In this document: positions 23,470-29,649 of the stretch, piece by piece
How the letters are laid out: each line of letters begins with the position of its first letter
Numbering within the stretch: the stretch's first letter is position 1
From: a bacterium
GTDB taxonomy: Bacteria; Spirochaetota; UBA4802; UBA5550
Assembly: GCA_024224995.1 (NCBI GenBank)
Contig: JAAENB010000505.1
Coordinates: forward strand, 1 to 29,649
Direction of reading: 5' to 3'
DNA: 29,649 bases
The notes under the pieces: generated by a model
Told to the model about the DNA's origin: nothing
Databases searched by the model: none
The model's input: only the letters and a program-made list of their open reading frames with translations
Program-made: the position numbers and the translations under genes

Positions 23470-26400
23470 TTATTTGTTGGGATCTGTTCCGGGTGGTTTT
23501 GAGTTCCGGTTCTTTTCTTTCGAACCGGCATTGTTGCCCTGGTTCTGTTTTTCATTCCATTCTTTAAAGAAATTGACCGCGTAATCAATAAGTTTGCTCT
23601 TGCGGTCTTTCTTTTTTCCCGCTTCTCCGGAAGAAGCGGTATTGTCGTTCTTTCCTTCTTCTTCTTTTTCTTCTTTTTCTCCTTCTCCTTTTTTTCCTTC
23701 CTCTAAGAGAGGTTCTCTTCTTTCTCTCGCAAGAAATCGATGCCGGGAATAGGGTTTTTGAGAAAGACGTTTGTCGATATTAAGAGTAATAGAGTTTTTT
23801 TTCTCATAAGCCGCAGCAATTTTTTTCATTTGCCAGGGCAGCGCAAACCGTTCGATTATTTGTTTAACCCGCGGGATTTTGTTCAGTTTTATATAACAAC
23901 GGATTATGTTGTGAAACGCGGGATAATTGGAGTCAAAGCTCGATGAAAGTTTCAGAAAGCGTTCATACGAGTCTGCCGCCAGTTCATATTCTTTATTATT
24001 AAAATATTTATTCGCTTGTATAAGAACCTCACTTCTGAGTTTTCCTCTAATTTTTTTAACCGATAATTTTTCCGAATGAAAAGAAGCTGTTTTTTTGTCT
24101 TGAATATTTTTTTTGAGAAAATAGTTTCCTTTAATTGAAATAATGTGCGGGTTGGCATTAAGAAGTGTAGACAGGTAGTTATCATAGGGGTCGCCTTTAA
24201 GGAGTTTCTCATCATTAAAAAGTGAGTTCACAATACGTTTTAGTGTGGGGGCGGCAATTTCGTGGGCTGCTTTTCCAATAGAATAATTTTTTTTATTTCC
24301 CAGCCTGATTCCGGCGATATAGGTATCGCTCCCATAGAGGAAATGAGTAGTGGCCAGAGCGTCTTTCAGATCATTCGAGGTGCCGGTTTTTCCGGCTCCG
24401 ATCCTGTTCATGGCTACCATGGAGCCGTGGTTAACGGTTTCTCTCAGGGCCTTATTAATAAGAAGGCAGGCGGCTTCAAGGTATTCTTTTGGGTATTTTT
24501 CCAGGATAGACGAGCGAATCGGTTTATACGCGGCTTTAACCAGGGAGCCATTGGCAAGCTGTAAGGTCTTGATATAGGTGTGTTGACGAATAATACCATT
24601 ATTGGCAAATATGGAAAAGGCCAGGAGGTATTTATCGTATCGTTGATCACCGCCGGAGCCGCCTAAAATGATAGACCGGTAGGGTTTATGTCGCATAACG
24701 GGGTCGACAATGTTCATGGTTTCATTTAAAAAGCGGGCAAAATTATCGACCCCCACGATTTCCTGGATCTGGACATGGACTCCGTTAATAGATTTTACCA
24801 GGGCATCGTTTACCGTTACCCAGTCGTTCGTATAGCTTCTGAAATTGCGGGGAATCCAGAACCAGTTTTTTTCTATACCGGTGAATTCTTTTATTTTTTT
24901 TGGATATTTGTGGATAAAATTGAGATAGGTTCGTTGCTGTTCCAGGGTGTAATTATTATAAATAATTTTACTATTCATAAGACGGTCATTGAGGTGATAC
25001 CCTTGAAGGATAAAATAAAGATCAAGGAGCGGTTTCAGGCTTGACCCCAGAGACCTGTTGGCCTGGCTTACCCAATCCCATTCATCATCGTATTTGGAAC
25101 TGCCGCCGACATCGGCAATGATATTGTTGATAATGGAAATTTTGCCGGGACTAATATAGGTATTTGCTTTAATAACCCTGCTCCCCCCTTCAATCCGGAT
25201 CATACCGGGCTGGTGGAGAACCCGGTCTTCAGGGGCGACATAGTGCATTTGGGATTCCCTGTCAATAATCGCCTGCAGTTTATTTTGCATGGAAATATCG
25301 ATCGTGCTTACCATCACAACACCGGAATCCGACCTCCCGGGCCCCAGTTCGGTGTCCAGTTCCTTTTGTATATTGTATACCAGTGATTTATAATCCAGCA
25401 TTTTCGCCCGGGCAAAGTTGAAGGATATTTTTTGCTGTAGCCGGGCATCGGCCAGTTCGGTATCGGAAATGTGCCCTGCCGAATGAAGAAGTTGTAAAAT
25501 GCCGTTGGTTCGATTGACGATCCAGTTCCGTATTTTTTTTCGAGAGGAAAGTATTTCCGTGTAATTTTTCCTGTTAACCGAATACCGGGCATTGTTTTTC
25601 TCCCATGATTCAATTGAACCGTTGTTCTTAACCAGGGCTTGGAGCTCTTTCGCTTTGAGCCAGTACGCGTATTCTTTGATCCATGAAGGTTTTTTTCCTG
25701 CTCCAACAAGCATTACCAGTTCGCGCAGGTTGAGATCGTGAAGACTTTTTGAAAAATATATTTCACTTTGAGAATGGAATCCCCGGATATGGGAATAGAT
25801 ATGGCCTCCGTAAATTTCATTGATATAGGCTTCCAGGATATCATCCTCTGACCAAAACCAGTGGAGCATGGATGAGGCCGGCAGCTCATATTTTTTTTGT
25901 TCAATCTTTCGAGCCATGGAAGCATTGCCCCTGGCCAGAGCCGGAATGTATCTGGTATACAGCATTTCAACAACCTGGTTCGACAGTGAACTCCCGCCGC
26001 GCATATCATTAATTGATTCACGTTTAAGATATTCAAGATAGATAGTACAGTCTTTCTCAATAGAGGAAAATTCATACTGTTTGGCCAGGGCATTAACCTT
26101 TCGAAGTACGGCAGCAAGAAATTTTTTAGCTGCCTGGGGAATTATTACAAGATTGTCGTTTCCACGGTGCGGAATGGGAAAAAGGTCATTGCGGAAACGG
26201 CCGTCTTCTCTCAGAATTATCGCTTCTATCATTAGCGGAGGAACTTCGTCCAGGGGAATCCATTTCCTGGTATTGGGTTTATGATAGAGAACAGATATTA
26301 CGGAATAAATATTGTTCAGCGATTGTATCAATTCTAAGGGGGCAGGGCTCTTTTTTATTTTTGACAGGATCGCCTGGTGTATTTCTTCCAGGGGAAGATC

Positions 26401-27657
26401 GGCATGATCATAAAGGCTGCCGGAGCGGCTGCTCCGGCTATACCAGATTTTTTCCAGGGTCTTTTTGTCAATAACCGCTTCAAGGAATTCTTTGTATTTA
26501 TGATTGTCCACGGTTTTAAGAGCCAATAGTTTTTTTTCTTCCAGGGAAATTACGGTTAATCCGCTCTGGTCTTCAATACGCGCAGCTTTATATTTATTAT
26601 AATTAAGTTCAATTGCCAGCTCATGGCCTGAACCTTCGGGCTCTCCGGAAAAACGGTTACTCCAGGTGGGCAGGGCGCCCGTTGGTACTGTGGAATGTGG
26701 ATTGTTGATGGAAAAGTTATCGAAATTACTCCCTTTATTCATGGCAAATATTTTATTGGAACGGCGAGCGTAAGGAGTGTCTATTGAAATAATTTCTCCG
26801 GATCTATTAAAAAACGTATAATAATATTCATTTTTGAATGTTCCGTAAAGAAGCATCACCGCATCAAAACAGAAGGGGATGAGGTAAAAGATAACGGCAG
26901 CGGTAAGCAGCCATTTTTTTGCGGTTGAGACGGCCATATGGGTCTTGTTAACCGGGTTGCGCGCGAAAAGTTTTTTAGCAAGAAAACCGGTTATGCCCGT
27001 AACTTCACCGGGAGAGAATAGTTTTTTGTCGCCTCTTTTGAAAGGGATATGATTTTTTACAAATTCATTTGTTTTAAATGATGGAAAAAAATGTCTAATA
27101 TAGCTTTCCGGCACCGGGTTCTCCTGGCTGCCGGCGGGAATGAATTTTTCAAGTTTTTTAATGCCTTCGGCGGAAAAGACAAGTTCTCTATTTTTATGGA
27201 TTTTGGAAGCGTGCCGCTTGATTTTTTTATCAAGAGCAACCAGTTCATCCAGGGAAAAATACCTCTCAGTGGCCTCTGACGCCGCATCAAGGAGACAGGC
27301 TTTCATATTTTTATGATATGTCCTGTTTGGTACATGATAATCGTTAAGCTTGTCCAATATTTTCTTAAGCAGGGATCTTTCAAGACCAACAGCTTTTTGT
27401 GTATCGGGATCACCGGTTCTTTTTATTTGACTGGTTTTAAAAAAGGAGGCGCTATTCCCGGAAGAGAGAAGCTCTTTTATGAAATTATCAACAATCGTAA
27501 TTTTTTCACGAATCTCTACGGGACTAATAATACCTTTCCCCAGCAGACAGATCGCCAGGACCGCTTTTCTAAGAGGAGGAATTTTGAGCCAATAATCACC
27601 GGCAATCCATTTGCCGGGGATTATTACGCTAAGATATTGTAAAACCCGTAAATTCAT
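23470..27657 (-). CDS. Very large class A penicillin-binding protein (GT51 plus transpeptidase)
   Basis: A 1395-residue bifunctional peptidoglycan synthase, far longer than usual class A PBPs (about 700-900). Residues 1-245 are an unexpected soluble N-terminal part, predicted cytoplasmic, before the single membrane anchor (248-271). The GT51 domain lies at about 465-660: REDGRF (catalytic E484), HRGND (497-501), RGGSSLSNQ (553-561), ARKIEQKK (E586), DDILEAYINEIYGG. The transpeptidase follows with SSLK (S872-K875), SIN (956-958) and GKTGTSND (K1090). A TPR-like segment sits at about 1205-1280, then a Lys/Glu-rich low-complexity tail. The gap between EDGRF and HxGxD is longer than normal. No good ribosome site precedes the ATG. 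It closely follows a small gene, likely in one operon. Confidence 0.9.
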   Translation of the reverse strand: MNLRVLQYLSVIIPGKWIAGDYWLKIPPLRKAVLAICLLGKGIISPVEIREKITIVDNFIKELLSSGNSASFFKTSQIKRTGDPDTQKAVGLERSLLKKILDKLNDYHVPNRTYHKNMKACLLDAASEATERYFSLDELVALDKKIKRHASKIHKNRELVFSAEGIKKLEKFIPAGSQENPVPESYIRHFFPSFKTNEFVKNHIPFKRGDKKLFSPGEVTGITGFLAKKLFARNPVNKTHMAVSTAKKWLLTAAVIFYLIPFCFDAVMLLYGTFKNEYYYTFFNRSGEIISIDTPYARRSNKIFAMNKGSNFDNFSINNPHSTVPTGALPTWSNRFSGEPEGSGHELAIELNYNKYKAARIEDQSGLTVISLEEKKLLALKTVDNHKYKEFLEAVIDKKTLEKIWYSRSSRSGSLYDHADLPLEEIHQAILSKIKKSPAPLELIQSLNNIYSVISVLYHKPNTRKWIPLDEVPPLMIEAIILREDGRFRNDLFPIPHRGNDNLVIIPQAAKKFLAAVLRKVNALAKQYEFSSIEKDCTIYLEYLKRESINDMRGGSSLSNQVVEMLYTRYIPALARGNASMARKIEQKKYELPASSMLHWFWSEDDILEAYINEIYGGHIYSHIRGFHSQSEIYFSKSLHDLNLRELVMLVGAGKKPSWIKEYAYWLKAKELQALVKNNGSIESWEKNNARYSVNRKNYTEILSSRKKIRNWIVNRTNGILQLLHSAGHISDTELADARLQQKISFNFARAKMLDYKSLVYNIQKELDTELGPGRSDSGVVMVSTIDISMQNKLQAIIDRESQMHYVAPEDRVLHQPGMIRIEGGSRVIKANTYISPGKISIINNIIADVGGSSKYDDEWDWVSQANRSLGSSLKPLLDLYFILQGYHLNDRLMNSKIIYNNYTLEQQRTYLNFIHKYPKKIKEFTGIEKNWFWIPRNFRSYTNDWVTVNDALVKSINGVHVQIQEIVGVDNFARFLNETMNIVDPVMRHKPYRSIILGGSGGDQRYDKYLLAFSIFANNGIIRQHTYIKTLQLANGSLVKAAYKPIRSSILEKYPKEYLEAACLLINKALRETVNHGSMVAMNRIGAGKTGTSNDLKDALATTHFLYGSDTYIAGIRLGNKKNYSIGKAAHEIAAPTLKRIVNSLFNDEKLLKGDPYDNYLSTLLNANPHIISIKGNYFLKKNIQDKKTASFHSEKLSVKKIRGKLRSEVLIQANKYFNNKEYELAADSYERFLKLSSSFDSNYPAFHNIIRCYIKLNKIPRVKQIIERFALPWQMKKIAAAYEKKNSITLNIDKRLSQKPYSRHRFLARERREPLLEEGKKGEGEKEEKEEEGKNDNTASSGEAGKKKDRKSKLIDYAVNFFKEWNEKQNQGNNAGSKEKNRNSKPPGTDPNK

Positions 27658-27694
27658 GTAGCTTTTATGCCAGGTTGTTGAAATTTTATTTGTA

Positions 27695-28063
27695 CTATCG
27701 TTTTTTTAATTTGTTCTCCGTTTTTTCCGAGTGCTTGTCCAGGTGTATGTACCGGTGACAGGCAGTATCGGCAAATTTTTTAATAACATGGGGCATGTCG
27801 GACCCGTCCCATGCATCCATAAATACTTTCGAATTTAACAATTTCGAGCTTAAGGTGAAGAAATTAACTGCGCCCGGATTTAAAACTACATCATATGCTG
27901 CAATGGTCAGATTTTTTCCTTCAAAGACTTTTTTGAGAAAATTTGTTATTGTGTAAGAGAATTGATTTTCCAGGTCTATTTTATCTTCTGCGTGGCTTAC
28001 TTTATGCCGCAACTGATGCATATACTTGTTCCCTAATGTGGAAAAAGATACCTGTTTTGTCAT
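27695..28063 (-). CDS. Small conserved-looking protein of unknown function
   Basis: A 122-residue basic protein with no signal peptide or membrane segment. The N-terminal half is helical (YMHQLRHKVSHAEDKIDLEN), the middle has NLTIAAYDVVLNPGAVNFFT, and the end is HLDKHSEKTENKLKKR. I do not recognise a family. AAAGGAG stands eight bases before the ATG at 28063, and one of the best promoters in the window lies upstream, so it is probably well expressed. The large PBP gene starts 37 bp downstream with no clear promoter of its own, suggesting shared transcription. A role linked to cell-wall synthesis is only a guess from this position. Confidence 0.75.
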   Translation of the reverse strand: MTKQVSFSTLGNKYMHQLRHKVSHAEDKIDLENQFSYTITNFLKKVFEGKNLTIAAYDVVLNPGAVNFFTLSSKLLNSKVFMDAWDGSDMPHVIKKFADTACHRYIHLDKHSEKTENKLKKR

Positions 28064-28127
28064 ATTAATCTCCTTTTGGTACACGTTTTTTTTCTGTTAA
28101 CACCTTCTCATAATTAAAATAATAAAT

Positions 28128-28156
28128 ATTATAGCCGGAATCGAATAATAATGCAA
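28128..28156 (-). promoter_or_regulatory. Sigma-70-like promoter of the small gene and large PBP
   Basis: On the minus strand TTGCAT (28151-28156), a 17-bp spacer and a perfect TATAAT (28128-28133) lie about 65 bp upstream of the start codon at 28063. Confidence 0.7.
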
Positions 28157-28199
28157 TTAAAATATTACGGGGTAAGTAAAAAGTGGGGAGGTTTACCTG

Positions 28200-29108
28200 T
28201 TATACTATTTGCTGCATTTCCAGGATCCGTTTTACCTGGGTTGTAAGGTTGGCAACATAAGCAAAACGCGGCTGGTAAATTGTCCCTTTTTCGTCGTATT
28301 CTATTTGGGTCATTGTTTCAATGGCCAGGTTGCTGTCGCCGTCCGCTTCATTGAGATATTTTTCTATGAGAGCGCGGAATTCTATGGTTTCGGAATAAGT
28401 TTTTTCCAGGTATTTTGCTGCGTCATCGTCGGTAAATACCCATTGATGGGCCATGCAGATTATTTTTGGCTTCAGGGCGGAAATCTTTTCGATTGAATTG
28501 AGATAATCGGTATATGAAGAAAGAAATTCAACCTGAACCCCCTCTCCGTCGTCTCCTTCCGGTACTCCTATGGATTCTCCCGGAAAGAGCGCTCCAATTT
28601 CAGGAATAAAAAAGGCCAGGGAATCCCTGGTATGGCCGGGAACTTCCAGAACTTCGCAGCTGATCCCGCCAAGATCGAAAGTATCTCCTTCTTTTAAAGA
28701 AAGGTCCGGAGAAAATGCCTTAAAAGTGACATCTTCGTCAATGGGAATATCCTTGACCTGGTCTTTCAGGCTTTCATTAAAAAAGGTTATTTGCTGTATT
28801 ACGGATTCTTTTTCCAGCAGTTTCGCTATGCCGCCGGAGGCGCCTATTGAAACTCCGGGTATTTTTCGTTTTAAAAAGGGGGCTGAGCCCAGGTGGTCCC
28901 AATGGGAATGGGTGAGAAATATATAGGTTAGGGCACTGCTTGTTCCGAGTATTTTTTCGATTGATTGCAGGTATAAAGGGCCGCTATAGCTTACTCCCGC
29001 GTCGATCATAAGTGAGGAGCGGCTTCCTTTCACAAGATATGCGGGAGAGAGATACATTCCCATTGCGGAGATATGCTCTCCAAAATTTCCCCTGGCGTGT
29101 GATTTCAT
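28200..29108 (-). CDS. MBL-fold metallo-hydrolase
   Basis: A 302-residue cytosolic protein of the metallo-beta-lactamase superfamily. The metal motif THSHWDH (H67, H69, D71, H72) is followed by PGHTRDS (H159), then LFPGESIG, where Glu178 takes the place of the usual bridging Asp, and MAHQW (H221). This arrangement is seen in glyoxalase II-like and related thioester or ester hydrolases; the substrate is unknown. The ATG at 29108 is chosen over a TTG at 29144 because TTGACA (29139-29144) overlaps the latter. No Shine-Dalgarno site is seen, so translation may be leaderless. It stands alone, with a repeat region upstream. Confidence 0.9.
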   Translation of the reverse strand: MKSHARGNFGEHISAMGMYLSPAYLVKGSRSSLMIDAGVSYSGPLYLQSIEKILGTSSALTYIFLTHSHWDHLGSAPFLKRKIPGVSIGASGGIAKLLEKESVIQQITFFNESLKDQVKDIPIDEDVTFKAFSPDLSLKEGDTFDLGGISCEVLEVPGHTRDSLAFFIPEIGALFPGESIGVPEGDDGEGVQVEFLSSYTDYLNSIEKISALKPKIICMAHQWVFTDDDAAKYLEKTYSETIEFRALIEKYLNEADGDSNLAIETMTQIEYDEKGTIYQPRFAYVANLTTQVKRILEMQQIV

Positions 29109-29115
29109 AATTAGG

Positions 29116-29144
29116 TGTATGATTTTTTGCGGAGATTTTGTCAA
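29116..29144 (-). promoter_or_regulatory. Promoter very close to the MBL-fold gene start
   Basis: On the minus strand TTGACA (29139-29144), a 17-bp spacer and CATACA (29116-29121) end seven bases before the ATG, so transcription would begin at or next to the start codon. The -10 matches the consensus at only three positions. Confidence 0.45.
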
Positions 29145-29164
29145 GAAATTTTCTCAGAGCTCTT

Positions 29165-29649
29165 TAAAAGAGCTCTGAGGTCATACCCCCCGAAGGAGCG
29201 GTTTCCGGCCAATGCAGTAAGGAAACAGCACAATTTCAGGAATAGAAACCAAAAACACTTTGTAAATAAACAGGTTCATCTTCAGGAAAGAGCTCAGGAG
29301 ACATAATCAGGGGAACAGTTCTTTCATAAGAGCAAAGCTATCCCTGGCGGGCTTAAAGCTCGCATTGAAAAAGTGACTCCATAGAAGAGCTCTGAGGTTA
29401 TGCCTCTCGAAGGGGCTGCTCCTTAAAAGAGCTCTGAGGTCGCACCCCCCGAAGGAGCGGTTTCCGGCCAACGGAGTCAGGAAACAACTCAACTTCAGGA
29501 ACAAACACCAAAAAAAACCGGTAAATAAACAGGTTCATCTTCAGAAAAGAGCTCAAGAGACATAATCAGGGGAATAGTTCTCTCATAAGGGCAAAGCAAT
29601 GCCGGGCGGGCTTAGGGCTCGCTTTGAAAAAAGGTTCTATTTAGAAGAT
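29165..29649. repeat. 259-bp tandem direct repeat
   Basis: Unit one starts at 29165 and unit two at 29424. TAAAAGAGCTCTGAGGT (29165 and 29424) and CAGGTTCATC (29271 and 29530) are both offset by exactly 259 bases, so there is no net indel between them. The units differ by scattered substitutions. A partial third copy of the unit head (AGAGCTCTGAGGTTATGCC) lies inside unit one at about 29393. Unit two runs past the window edge. Confidence 0.88.

Larger units (their letters stand above)
29109..29649. other. Non-coding region made of promoter, palindrome and tandem repeat
   Basis: No gene is supported. After the MBL promoter there is a 23-bp palindrome (29155-29177) with arms CAGAGCTCTTT and AAAGAGCTCTG around one base. 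The rest is the 259-bp tandem repeat, which runs to the window edge. Short reading frames here repeat the same peptide text (DLRALL) and are judged to be by-products of the repeat. Confidence 0.75.

Noticed and set aside
29307..29504. 65-codon minus-strand frame with repeated LRALL text
   Set aside because: The peptide repeat comes from the DNA repeat; there is no ribosome site or known family.
29165..29649. CRISPR array
   Set aside because: The repeat unit is 259 bp with no short repeat-spacer pattern and no cas genes.

Overview
The window looks like a chromosomal stretch of a diderm bacterium, most probably a spirochaete (phylum Spirochaetota; moderate confidence, from gene content only). 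Pointers are a 7TMR-DISM sensor fused to an RsbU/SpoIIE phosphatase, several lipoproteins with loose lipoboxes, a short Lys/Ala-rich histone-like protein and many dispersed structured repeats between genes. I saw no rRNA, tRNA, CRISPR array, integrase or transposase.

Layout. 1-3.2 kb: an upstream terminator-like hairpin, the sensor phosphatase, the histone-like protein and a TerB-like small protein. 3.4-5.3 kb: two tandem secreted FKBP prolyl isomerases, one a lipoprotein and one not. 5.4-7.2 kb: an octahaem cytochrome lipoprotein divergent from a cation diffusion facilitator. 7.3-13.3 kb: an AT-rich island with two paralogous secreted proteins of unknown family (the second frameshifted at a run of eight T), a PH-like membrane protein and a DUF4349 protein. 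13.3-14.9 kb: a ZnuC/ZnuB-type metal ABC transporter. 15.1-18.0 kb: an unrecognised protein with a Fis-like C-terminus, then a methyltransferase, small membrane protein and DUF4349 lipoprotein operon. 18.4-20.4 kb: purB-lipB. 20.8-23.5 kb: ung, dacB and a DUF2784-like protein. 23.5-28.1 kb: a very large class A penicillin-binding protein and a small partner. 28.2-29.1 kb: an MBL-fold hydrolase. The window ends in a 259-bp tandem repeat.

How the genes relate. Much of the window serves the cell envelope: folding of exported proteins, peptidoglycan synthesis and trimming (the large PBP and DacB), metal transport in both directions, and periplasmic electron transfer. Housekeeping genes (purB, lipB, ung) lie between.

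The most unusual material is non-coding or accessory. (1) The second secreted-protein gene sits between two flanks that also occur fused together, without the gene, about 2.5 kb away, like a filled and an empty site. (2) A hairpin element keeps its roughly 32-nt loop while its stem arms change but stay complementary. (3) A 154-bp nested inverted repeat, a 30-bp perfect palindrome and a 259-bp tandem repeat fill the larger intergenic gaps.
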